A stretch of DNA of 64,000 bases, taken from contig NW_024468918.1 of NCBI RefSeq assembly GCF_011745365.1, forward strand, positions 1,144,488-1,208,487, read 5' to 3'. Numbering within the stretch: position 1 is the first letter of the stretch; each line of letters starts with the position of its first letter. A model generated the notes under the pieces. It was given only the letters and a program-made list of their open reading frames with translations. It ran no database searches and was not told the DNA's origin. Positions 1-9,212 of the stretch are shown here, piece after piece. The DNA comes from Cryphonectria parasitica EP155. Its lineage: Eukaryota; Ascomycota; Sordariomycetes; Diaporthales; Cryphonectriaceae. Position numbers and translations under genes: made by a program.

Positions 1-2077
1 TCGCCCCTCCTTCGTTGAGCAATCTAGCTTGCGACAATTGCCCGACGAAGACCTGTATGGAAGCGGTCACCGTCTCACCGGGCTCCAGCGTGACCTCCTT
101 CCCCAGATCGAAAGCCTCCTCGCCGCCGCCGACCCCACTGAGCTCCGTCCTCGATAACGAGGTCTCTAGCCACTGGCGATCCGGGCCGCCGTCTCCTGGC
201 TGCTCGGTGGCCGGCTTCTCGACGAAGCTGAGGGTGGCTGGCACACGGCCGGTGTTGGCAAGAGTGAGGTAAGCCGTTCGCCGCTCGAGATATCTGATGT
301 CACCCACATCGACCGAGCCGGAGCCAGATTGTGACCCTTCCACGACGATTGTGATGGACGGCCGGCCCTCATTTTCAGCACGGTCAAGTTCCCGAGCGAC
401 TTCGGCAAGCACCTCGGCCTTGAGTTCCGGTACTACAGCGGCGAAGTCGAGTGTGAAAATGGCAGCGACGGGTTTGTGGTCAGATGATGTGACTCGTTGG
501 TAGGAGGTGTAGGTTTCCAGGTTGATGCAGTCGGCGGTGTTGCTGTCTTCGTTGCCCGCAGAGAGCCCTGCAAGACCACCAGCGTCTTCATACTCGTCGT
601 AGTCCAGCCCTGGTTGTCCAGCAGGTTCCGTGTCGCCGTCATGTTCCGGGTCGTAGTCGAAAAGCACCTCATCGTCATCCCCAGCATGATCAATGCCGCG
701 GGCTTTCATCTCCTCATCCCGCCTGTGGGCAGCCGCCTCTTCCCTGAGCTTCAGTTCGAATCGCTCTCGGTCCAGCCTCGTACGAAATAAGATGCGGTCG
801 CACCAGCTGGGCGCTCGTTTCTTCTCGCTCGAGTCGAAGACGCCGACGGTCCCCACGTCGTACTTGTATGAAGGGAGGAAGGAGATGGGCCCTTCCCGCC
901 AGCCATCGTGAAATATCTTGCGCCGTTTCACGGCTTGTTGCAGCTGGTCATGTGGCAGGAGCGAGTCCAGGGTGGCCTGGAGGGATGTTGGATCCTCTTG
1001 AGGGTCAGGCTCAAAGTCGTCTGGGTCAGGCAAATCAACACTGTCATCATCCTCGCCGCCAGGATTAGAAGACGACTGGCTTCGTCTTGCTGAGGAATCT
1101 TCTGCTGCTGCTGCTGCTGCTGCTGCGCGCTCATCTGTGCTCTCGGGAGTTTCTTTCACGATGATCGCATCCTCATTATTGCTGGGCTCCGGCCGCCGGG
1201 TCGAGCCATATTCACCTGTCGTGTGGAGCGTTAACAGGCGGCGTATGTCATCGCCTGGGATGCCACCGAGGCGGAAGTTGAGGTCGCCAAACCAGAAGGC
1301 AAAGTCCTCATCACCAATCCTGTCCTCACCCTCGGTGTTATCATATCCAGGGACGGAGACAGGGTCAAACCGGGTGCGATCCACAATGGTCCTGACATCC
1401 CAACAGCGGCGCTCGACAGTGGAGGGGTCGCTGCCGCTGGAGAGATGGGAGTTGACAAACACCAGCCTGGTAGCCTCCCCGAGGAGGATGCGGGCGATGG
1501 TTGCACCTTTGTTCCCGAACCAACCTCCAACGCCAGTGCCTACAACCTTTGTGCTGATGTTTCCGATGCTGGGAGCCACTTCTGTAGAGGCGTAGAGCAG
1601 AAGCAATAGGCCCGACATGTGCTCTGAGGTAACAAAGGTATAGCCCTTGGGCATGGCCGCCTCCAGAGCAAGACGCCACTTGTCTGTGGGGTTTGGGTCC
1701 GAGTAGACATACTGGCTGACGGGGTTGAGAGTGACAACCTCCTGCAGACCAAGGACGTAGAGACCGATTTTGTCGCCTGCGAGGATGCGCGGGCCTTCTG
1801 TGTCCTGGCTAGGTGTGGCGGAATCTGATGGCTGCGTGGCTGCGGGAACGGAAGCACCATCACCGTCGACAAACCAGGCGGCCAGGTCTTTATCCGTACC
1901 TGGGCAGGCGGCAACATTCCAGGTCCCAACCTTTATGCGAATGCGATGAGGTCTGGTATACTCGGCACGACGGGCGTAAACGGCGTGGTGGAGGGAATTG
2001 GCGTTCGAGGAAAAGAGGTCGACAGGCTCGGTGGTCTCCGAGGCAGACTGGGCCGGGTTCGGCGGCGGGGCGTCCAT
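1..2077 (-). CDS. Inositol polyphosphate 5-phosphatase, OCRL/INPP5-like (C-terminus off the left edge)
   Basis: Mg-dependent phosphatase that removes the 5-phosphate from phosphoinositides, expected on cytosolic or endosomal membranes. From ATG 2077 the frame is open without introns for 692 codons to the window edge. Family motifs lie in order: WNVAACPG near residue 55, LGLQEV near residue 115, GDLNFRLG at about residue 264, PSWCDRILFR at about 424, and the catalytic SSDHKPV at about 531. About 150 residues follow with a beta-rich pattern (RTAYLTLANTG...) like the ASH domain of OCRL proteins; a RhoGAP domain could follow outside the window. A run of eight or nine alanines (1102-1126) and an acidic linker interrupt the catalytic domain between the two halves, which is longer than in animal enzymes. 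The upstream region carries no better ATG. Family identification is firm; the exact substrate is not visible. Confidence 0.93.
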   Translation of the reverse strand, partial: MDAPPPNPAQSASETTEPVDLFSSNANSLHHAVYARRAEYTRPHRIRIKVGTWNVAACPGTDKDLAAWFVDGDGASVPAATQPSDSATPSQDTEGPRILAGDKIGLYVLGLQEVVTLNPVSQYVYSDPNPTDKWRLALEAAMPKGYTFVTSEHMSGLLLLLYASTEVAPSIGNISTKVVGTGVGGWFGNKGATIARILLGEATRLVFVNSHLSSGSDPSTVERRCWDVRTIVDRTRFDPVSVPGYDNTEGEDRIGDEDFAFWFGDLNFRLGGIPGDDIRRLLTLHTTGEYGSTRRPEPSNNEDAIIVKETPESTDERAAAAAAAAEDSSARRSQSSSNPGGEDDDSVDLPDPDDFEPDPQEDPTSLQATLDSLLPHDQLQQAVKRRKIFHDGWREGPISFLPSYKYDVGTVGVFDSSEKKRAPSWCDRILFRTRLDRERFELKLREEAAAHRRDEEMKARGIDHAGDDDEVLFDYDPEHDGDTEPAGQPGLDYDEYEDAGGLAGLSAGNEDSNTADCINLETYTSYQRVTSSDHKPVAAIFTLDFAAVVPELKAEVLAEVARELDRAENEGRPSITIVVEGSQSGSGSVDVGDIRYLERRTAYLTLANTGRVPATLSFVEKPATEQPGDGGPDRQWLETSLSRTELSGVGGGEEAFDLGKEVTLEPGETVTASIQVFVGQLSQARLLNEGGA
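1102..1126. repeat. CTG/CAG triplet repeat inside the 5-phosphatase gene
   Basis: About eight tandem CTG units. On the coding (minus) strand the gene reads them as GCA, giving a poly-alanine tract in a low-complexity linker; the poly-glutamine reading belongs to another frame and is not coding. Confidence 0.85.
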
Positions 2078-3471
2078 GTCGAGAGCACGGCTGGTGCAGG
2101 CAGAATGTGGTGTCAACTGAAGCCAGACGCGACGGCACTGGAGAGCATTTAGAAGTCAGAAGCTACATGGGGCCAAGCACTGGTCAGCGCAAAAAAAAGG
2201 ACCGAATCCAGAGAGGTGAGGTGGGAAATGGGAGGAGCCTCAGTGCGGGTCGAGCTACAAGGGCTCACTCTGCTGCACCAGAGACGCCTCGTCGCGGTCA
2301 GTAGAGGACTTACACAGTCGTCCGACCAGAAACAAAGAGGTTGTTCGACCAAAACACCTATATTGCGTGTCTCGACAGAAGGGAGAGAGAGAGGGCAGCC
2401 CCAATCCAGCACTCGTGGCGACAACGGTAGGTGATTATATATCAAACTCGCGTTATCGGAAGCGCGAGAGGGAAAACATGATCGCATATATGTAGTAGGG
2501 CGAGGGATGTGCGTGAACCTCGAGCAGATGTCTGGAATAAGAGCGGTAGAAAATGGGCACGATGATCCAGATAAGTAATGTAAGAACAGAGTGCGTCTTG
2601 AAGTAGCTAATCAAGCAGCGAGGAATCCGTGTGCGCTGCGCTCTTGACTCGTTCTCAAATGACAAAGTCTACTGCCCAGGATAGTCAGGCACGAGCAGGG
2701 CAAAACATTACTGTACATAGCAGTCGTAAATAATTACATGGGGGGGGGGGGGGGCATGATCTCCCTCCCACCTCTCTGCTGCTGACGTCGTGTCGGTCTG
2801 CAGCTAAGCCCCCTTTGGCGGCTTGGTGCCCTTGCCAGTTCCAAACCGCCACTCAAAGACAAGGCTCAACGTCCCTGCAGCCAGAGAAGTCCGATAAGAT
2901 AAGAGCTCTGAGCTGGTACCCACTTCTTTCAACGTCACCCCTCCTTAAGTACGACTTCAGGTTTGCGCATACGCCATGATTATTACCACTTCGCACCTTG
3001 CCTCGACGGTATGGTAGCCTTGTGGCTACTGACCTTCCCGAATCTTTGATTTGAACTCCTTGTATTTCTCTTCCTCTCTCGTGTTTCGTCTCTCATGATA
3101 GCGCATCGCTCATACGCCACAGCACGAGCATCTAACATGCCACGCCAGAAACTCGCGCCATACCGGAACTTTCTCCTGCTGTCCTGATCTCGAGTCCAGA
3201 CCGTCGTCGCGTCTATCTTTTCTTGTTCAAGTAGCCATCGAGGCCTCCTCCCTCAGCCCTCACGCCTCATACTCTGTCCCAGGAGCCAGAAAGTCCAGCT
3301 GAAATGTAGGTTCAGCTCTCTGATACCCTCCCGCGTCCTGTTTTGTTTTCTCGAGGCATCTGCTGAGTTTTCTCCTCTCGTAGCAACGCCAATTGAGCTT
3401 CCTACCTCTCATCCTTACACCCGCCCGATCTGACCTCTGAAGCTGCCTGGCTCCAAGGTTACCGAAACAGC
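2078..3471. other. Intergenic region between divergent 5-phosphatase and DCP1 genes
   Basis: No convincing gene. It should hold both promoters and 5' leaders. A 15-base G run lies at 2740-2754, and the stretch 3030-3470 is rich in pyrimidines, as is common in leaders of fungal housekeeping genes. Confidence 0.5.
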
Positions 3472-4110
3472 ATGAAGCCCTCAACGCCCCGAAGGTCTCG
3501 ACGCCAAAACCAGCCCGCCACGCGAGCAGGAAATACTGTGCCTGTCTCTGACTACGAATCTGATGGCCCTTCTCACCGAGGTCCCAATGCCCAATTCAGC
3601 CAGTCCACCGTCACGGTCACTGCCACCGCTACTGTCACTGCAGGCTATCATGGTGCGCAGCCGGCACAAGGGGGCACTCGTACTATCGGGGACATGAATC
3701 TTAGCGTCATCAAGCGCTATGTGCCCACCGTCCAATCCTATATATCCATGGCCCACCACGTGCTCGTCTTTCAGTGGGACCACGAGAAGGAGGACTGGGG
3801 CGAAGAGCTCTTCAAGGGGCCACTCTTCATTTGCAACCAGCTCCCTGATATGACTACCGGCGCCCCCCTCCCACGCGCCTGCATTTTCCTCATCAACAGA
3901 AACTCGCCCGAGAATTTCACCCTCGACCTAGCTACCGTCTTGGACTGCCAGCAGAACGACAGCCAGAAGGACTTCCTCGAGATCTATGCAGCTACTCCAT
4001 CGACAGATGCCGTCCACTGGGGTTTACTCATAAGGGAATCGGAGAGCTTGGATGACACCTGGGCTGCCCTGCAAGACCGGTGGCGAGCTGTACAGACAAT
4101 TCCTGTCTGA
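3472..4110 (+). CDS. DCP1: DCP1-like mRNA decapping complex subunit
   Basis: Cofactor of the decapping enzyme Dcp2 in cytoplasmic P-bodies, acting in mRNA turnover. The frame is a single exon of 212 codons. After a basic, Ser/Thr/Val-rich N-terminal tail of about 75 residues comes an EVH1-type domain: NLSVIKRYVP near residue 77, a strand with VFQWD, the LFKGPLFICNQ segment, CIFLINRNSPENFTLDL, and a C-terminal WGLLIRE strand. The order and spacing match fungal DCP1 proteins, in which the helix NLxVIKRYxP and the loop before INRxxxENFxLDL are conserved. The protein ends soon after the EVH1 domain, so the long proline-rich tail of animal DCP1 is absent, as in other fungi. Start chosen at ATG 3472, the first in the frame after the long leader. 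Regulation is not visible. Confidence 0.85.
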   Translation: MKPSTPRRSRRQNQPATRAGNTVPVSDYESDGPSHRGPNAQFSQSTVTVTATATVTAGYHGAQPAQGGTRTIGDMNLSVIKRYVPTVQSYISMAHHVLVFQWDHEKEDWGEELFKGPLFICNQLPDMTTGAPLPRACIFLINRNSPENFTLDLATVLDCQQNDSQKDFLEIYAATPSTDAVHWGLLIRESESLDDTWAALQDRWRAVQTIPV

Positions 4111-4786
4111 ATGGCTAGAGAACGCTTCCATCGTATTAATACAATCTTGAGCCTAACAGGCATTATTTCCATACTCGTATACGTAGCTCGTAGGCTTTAA
4201 TTTGGCAATCTCCATAGCCTTTTCTCGAAGCCGGGAGCGTCAAGCTTCTTCGGCCTTGGGGTTTTGAGACGCCCCCACTTCCTGGAATAAGTGCCGAAGA
4301 CGGAGTGCTTGGTCGGATCTTGCATGTAGTCTTGGACCTTTCAAGGTAGTGGAGATGGAAGTATCCTAATGCAACAAGACTCTTTATAACGACGGTGGCA
4401 GCAGTTTGCAGCACGGATACAGAGCTCCCGCACGGGACACGCGTGCAATTGAAATCATGGGTCAATCTACACCGGTGGTACGAAGGGATCACTGAATACG
4501 TCAGCACACTGGCTTCACAGACGCCGCCGAAACTTAAAGGACGGAAAATGAGTTGTCTGACGCGAGCTTGCTCCACTTTCCAGAGTGAGGCTGGCGAGGG
4601 CGAAACTCCGAAACTTAAAACTTAAAGATAGACAGGGCGGCAGCAAAGGGAATGGACGAAGCAAGGATTTCCACAGTCAAGACGCAATGAGAAATAAATT
4701 TAATATGGCAGAAATTCACGATTGAAAAGAAAAGACTAGACTCGACGCTATGACCACTTGAGTACTTATTAAAAGTCATCAACTAG
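4111..4786. other. Intergenic region downstream of DCP1
   Basis: Nothing recognisable. Open frames on the minus strand here carry no known motif and overlap the DCP1 terminator region. Confidence 0.4.
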
Positions 4787-5115
4787 GTGCACTGCGTTTG
4801 CATACGAGCCATGGCTATTCCTGCAGTGTCCCCAACCCTAATTTTTCTCCCAGACCTTCTGATCTTCCTCTCCTCGGTCTCTTGGTCCAACACGCTCTAT
4901 TTGGACCTCGAAGGGAACAGTCTTAGCCGAAACGGCACTCTATTGCCGTACTTATTCATCCCACACAAGCGACAAGTCTAATCGATATCCAAACCCTCGG
5001 CAACTCCGCCTTCACCACGCCCAGCGCCCACGGGACGACCCTCAAGGCCATCCTTGAGGACCCAATGACTCCGAAATGCCTCTGTGTGAGAAATATTCAG
5101 TCACCCCGTCTAAGC
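4787..5115 (+). pseudogene. Broken 3'-5' exonuclease-domain (DEDD/RNase D-like) gene
   Basis: In one frame (4787-4981) the sequence gives LPDLLIFLSSVSW then LYLDLEGNSLSRNGTL and LFIPHKRQV, which resembles the first exonuclease motif of fungal 3'-5' exonuclease-domain proteins. That frame stops at 4979-4981. The continuation IDIQTLGNSAFTTP, TLKAILEDPMTPK and a shortened VRN motif lies in another frame from about 4983 to 5090, so at least one indel has occurred; the expected FFDVRND motif is itself degraded to CLCVRN. The rest of the domain is missing. The two pieces are collinear and adjacent, which argues for a decayed copy rather than an intron: there is no donor at the break. Family match is by recognition of motif order. 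Confidence 0.6.
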
Positions 5116-5996
5116 AAGCAGCGCCGATGGCTAGATAGATGTTTGCGTACATCAGTGGGATGCTCTCGGCTCCTTTGGCGGGATCGGTCACGTCGCCCTG
5201 TATGATGCACACGCACTTGAGCCAGGTACATTTACAGTTCTTGAGCAAAGAAAATTTAATTTATTCTACAGCTGAGTGCAAAACCCTTTCATAAGCACTG
5301 TTGGTATTGGAAATTCTAAAATAGAAGTTATAAAATTATTGTGCCAATAAAAAAGAATGATGAATATAAGCTGTAATCAACGATTAGAAAACACATGCTG
5401 GATATTGGCAGAGGCCGGTAATGCTCAGTGAAACATCAGCAAGATAATATCGGGTAATTATTTTAAATAATAATAGTTAATTGTCAAGCGATGTGCATGC
5501 ATAACACATGACATGAGCTCATGGTTTTCAATAGTACACCAAATTCCCTCCCAAGCCCCTCTCCCAAGCCTCTGCCCCCACTTTTTATGCTTGAAACCCC
5601 GAACGCAGCTTCCCGAGGATAACGAACGACAAATCCCTTATTATCATTGGGCCGCTCTCATCGGCACATGTGGCAGGGGACTTCTTGGCAGGAAACTCCA
5701 CTACGCCTCCCTCTCTGGCTTTGAGACTCCCCTCCCCCCCAAAAAGGACGCAGAACAACAAGCAGCCTTGGTCCTTGGTCCTCTCTTCTGTTTTTTCTTT
5801 TTTCTTTCATGATCCTGTTACGTATACTCTATTTTACAATCAGATTCAAGACGCCAATTTGCCCAATTGGGATTCGGACGTTTAGTGGCCATACAAAACC
5901 AAGGACGGCCAGCTTTGTGCACACATGGTCACTTATTAGTCGATACATCGACCTGTGCATCCTCTCTTGCTTACGAAGACCAACAAGAAGAACGGT
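5116..5996. other. A+T-rich intergenic region upstream of the biotin genes
   Basis: 5250-5510 is strongly A+T-rich with no coding signal. 5750-5815 holds a pyrimidine-rich tract that may belong to the bioB promoter. No gene seen. Confidence 0.45.
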
Positions 5997-7434
5997 ATGC
6001 ACGCAATGGCTGTGAAGGGGGGTTACCTTCCGGGAGCAGTAGGAGCAGTTCGCGCAAGGGGTGTCTGGTCATTGGCTGGTTTCGATCGGCGCCCGTGGAT
6101 CAAGACACCTTCGGCCCCAGCCGTCCGGCCTACGCCTACGAGAAAAGACCTAGGGCTCACTTCCCATTTTCAACATCGGATGAACAGCACAGTCGTCGAC
6201 AGAGGGGCCATTTACGATGCAGCTCCGCCACCAGAGCCTCCATTGCCCCAATCTGTACCTGCGCCCCCGCATTTTCACCGTCACACTTTGAAGGATCAGT
6301 GGCAAGATCCGAGCGAGGCAGAAACTGAATCCGTGGAAACCAACCGGCAGATCTTTCTGGACGCTGTGAAAACGGCGAGGGTGAGGACTGACTGGACGAG
6401 GAAGGAGGTTGCTGCGATTTACTACCAGCCCTTGCTTGAGCTGGCTCACCAGGCTGTGAGTATGAAGCCTCTACCCCCGCCTCGAGCCTGTCCCGATCTA
6501 GGCTAATGTTTTCTCGAAGGGAATTGTTCATCGCCGATTCCATGCGCCTGGGGAAGTCCAATTATGCACCCTCATGAACATCAAAGAAGGCGGTTGCACT
6601 GAAGACTGTTCATACTGCGCCCAGTCGAAACGATACCAAAAGGGAACCGGCCTGGTCGCCAAGAGGGTGGAATCCGTCGAGTCTGTGCTTGAGGCCGCAC
6701 GCAAGGCCAAGGAAAACGGGAGCACACGGTTCTGCATGGGCGCCGCATGGCGGGACATGAAAGGCCGCAAGAACAGCCTCAAGAACGTCACCGAGATGGT
6801 CAAGGGCGTCCGCGCCCTGGGCATGGAGGCCTGTGTCACCCTTGGCATGATCGACGCCGAGCAGGCTAAGCAGCTGAAGGAGGCCGGGCTGACGGCGTAT
6901 AATCACAACCTCGACACCAGCCGCGAGTTCTACCCTAGCATCATCTCGACGAGGAGCTTCGACGAGAGGCTGCAGACGCTCGCACACGTCCGTGACGCCG
7001 GAATTAATGTCTGCTCCGGCGGCATCCTCGGCCTCGGCGAGTCCGCCATGGACCGCATCGGGCTGCTGCAAACAGCGGCGACGCTTCCAGCACACCCAGA
7101 GAGTTTCCCAGTGAATGCGCTGGTGCCCATCAAGGGCACGCCTTTGGGCGATCGCGAGCAGATTGCCTTTACGAGCATGCTGAGGACCATTGCAACGGCG
7201 AGGATCGTCATGCCTGCTACGATTATCCGCATCGCCGCGGGCCGCAAGACCATGTCTGAAGAGAGGCAAGTATTGTGCTTTATGGCGGGGGCCAACGCCA
7301 TCTTCACCGGCGAGAAGATGCTTACGACAGATTGTAACGGATGGGATGAAGACGAGATAATGTTTGGAAAATGGGGATTGAGGCCCATGAAGAGCTTTGC
7401 CAAGGAGGACTCGGTTGCTCACGAACATGCGTGA
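5997..7434 (+). CDS. bioB: Biotin synthase (radical SAM), mitochondrial
   Basis: Inserts sulfur into dethiobiotin, the last step of biotin synthesis. Two exons: 5997-6455 and 6520-7434, with a GT-AG intron of 64 bp (GTGAGT donor, phase 0). The splice joins LLELAHQA to GIVHRRFHAPGEVQLC, a conserved biotin-synthase segment. The radical-SAM motif CTEDCSYC follows directly; cysteines of the auxiliary [2Fe-2S] site are seen in RFCMGA, GMEACVTLG and NVCSGGILG, with the arginine ligand in RIAAGRK. The N-terminus is about 100 residues longer than in bacteria and rich in Arg, Ala and Ser, consistent with a mitochondrial presequence. ATG 5997 and ATG 6006 are both possible (about 457 or 454 aa); an in-frame ATG at 5955 would lengthen it further. 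Convergent with bioF 45 bp downstream. Confidence 0.95.
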
Positions 7435-7478
7435 GGGGCCGCCTGTGGGGGAGTTCCCCGCCGTTTCTGGTGTCAAAA

Positions 7479-8953
7479 TTAAAGCTTGTTCTTGATAGCA
7501 TGCCCAGTCAGAAGCACTGTCTCTGGGATTGTCATGGTCTCCGCCGTCGGGTTTTGCTGGCTGGAGACCCATTCCTCGATGGCTTCGCACAGTTTGGCGC
7601 ATTCCTTAATCGTGTTTCCAGCATGCAGACAGATTCTCACCCTGTCGGTCCCCTGGGGCACTGTCGGCGCCACGATCGCACGTACCATGTATCCTCTGCC
7701 CTGGCAGTGCTCCGCCAGACTCCTCGCCTGCCTCACGAAAACAGGGATAATGGGCGATTGGATGGAGCCTGGGTGAATCCTGATCACCTCAGCCGATGCG
7801 TTTCGTTTTAGGCACAGCTGTGATAATCGCGCCCGTGTATACTCTATCAGGCCCTGCAAATGACGTCGTAAAGCCTCTGCCTGGTCGCTGGTGATGAACT
7901 CGTACGCGACTTGTATGCTGGCCAGCCCAGGGAAGCCCATCGCTGTTGTGTAGATCAAGGTGCGGGCGTAGTTGATCAAATACTGCCGGGTGACTGGCGA
8001 ACAGAGGACGATTGCTACAACCAAAGAAACAAAGGAAATAAGAAACCACGACCTGTGTCAGTCCTCGGCATAGGTAAGAAGGAAATAGGATTTTGCCAGC
8101 TGGTCGTACCTCCAGAGCAGCCCAAGGCCTTACCGAACGTGTGAACTCTGGCCCACACACGACTTTCAAGATCGAGCTCACAGACAAGCCCGCGACCGCG
8201 CGTGCCGAACAAACCATTTGAGTGTGCTTCATCAACAATCACATGGCCGTTTCCTAGGGGTAGATACTGCTCAACACAACGAACGATGTCGCAAAGGGGG
8301 GCGAGGTCACCGTCCATGCTGTAGACAGCTTCGACAGCGATAAACACATGTTTTCGCCCCTCTCTGACGGCTCTACCATCTTCACCTCCCGTAGTGGCTC
8401 GGAGGACACCAGAAAGACTTTCCAAATTTGTTCCCTGGTCTCTAGCACTGCCCTGCGAGTTAGAGCAAGAAGACAGACGCTCATCCCCAGCCCATATGCG
8501 GTTGTGGCTAAATCGCACCACTCGCGCCGCCCTGCACAGCTTTACACCCGCGTGCACACTCGCATGCACGAGCTCGTCGAGAACAACGACATCCCCAGCG
8601 CGTGGCACACATGCCAAAAGGCCTGTGTTGGCTTCATAACCCGAGTTAAAAAGCAAGGCAGCGCCCGCGCCGTGAAATTCGGCAAGGGTCTGCTCGAGCG
8701 TCTCGGCAAGCGTCGTGTTCCCGTCGAGGAGACGCGAGCCGCCAGATCCGAGGCCAAATTCTTCTCCCGATGTTTGTAGGCGCGAGATATAGCTGCGTTT
8801 GAGGTCAGGATTGCAAGAGAGCGAAAGGTAGTCGTTGGACGAGAAATCAACGAGGGGTGTTTGTTGGGTTGGCGTTGTCAGGCGGCGGAGAAGGCCGCGG
8901 GATTGACGTCGGGCAAGGACGAATGAGAAGACATCATCTAGGGCCGAAGACAT
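7479..8953 (-). CDS. bioF: 8-amino-7-oxononanoate synthase (KAPA synthase)
   Basis: PLP enzyme condensing pimeloyl-CoA with alanine, the first committed step of the biotin ring pathway. Exons 8953-8110 and 8014-7479 join across a 95-bp GT-AG intron; the junction rebuilds TFGKALGCSGAIVLCS, whose lysine binds PLP. Other family motifs are FSSNDYLSL, FGLGSGGSRLLDG, LLFNSGYEAN, VDEAHSNGLFG and LIYTTA. Total 459 codons. The last three residues are NKL, a variant of the peroxisomal targeting tripeptide (SKL type) with a lysine just before; fungal KAPA synthases are known to work in peroxisomes. The start at 8953 gives MSSALDD; the frame is open further upstream but that sequence is a leader containing a GA repeat. 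It shares a divergent promoter with bioDA. Confidence 0.95.
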
Positions 8954-9212
8954 GATGCAGGCGCGACGATGATCATCGATGTACAGTAGCTCTTGCCCTG
9001 GAAAGGCGCTGAGAGAGAGAGAGAGAGAGAGATAAAGAGCTATGCGACATTTTAGGTTCGACGAGGGAGGGAAACACGTGATGAGGACCCCACCTCTTGC
9101 TGGAGAGAGCTTGCCCCTCCGTCCCTTGCACTTGCTTGTGAGACTCAAGCGAAGACTGCGCTCTCAAAGGACACAGTAGAACTTTCCTGTCCGCCCGACA
9201 ACGGTGGCCACG
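8954..9212. promoter_or_regulatory. Shared divergent promoter of bioF and bioDA
   Basis: Only 259 bp separate the two start codons, so both promoters must lie here or overlap. It contains a (GA)n microsatellite at about 9010-9032. No specific operator was recognised. Confidence 0.6.

Noticed and set aside
928..1134. Poly-glutamine open frame on the minus strand
   Set aside because: Same strand as the 5-phosphatase but another frame of its triplet repeat; the real frame reads alanine and contains the catalytic motifs on both sides.
1813..2304. 163-codon plus-strand frame overlapping the 5-phosphatase start
   Set aside because: Arg-rich shadow of the real gene with no motif.
4163..4576. 137-codon minus-strand frame after DCP1
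   Set aside because: No recognisable motif, no splice-supported extension, and it begins in the DCP1 3' region.
5042..5248. 68-codon minus-strand frame near the exonuclease relic
   Set aside because: Some protein-like look, but antisense to the relic and matching no family I can name.
6610..7602. 330-codon minus-strand open frame
   Set aside because: It lies antisense to biotin synthase, whose plus-strand frame carries all catalytic motifs; the antisense frame follows from its codon bias.
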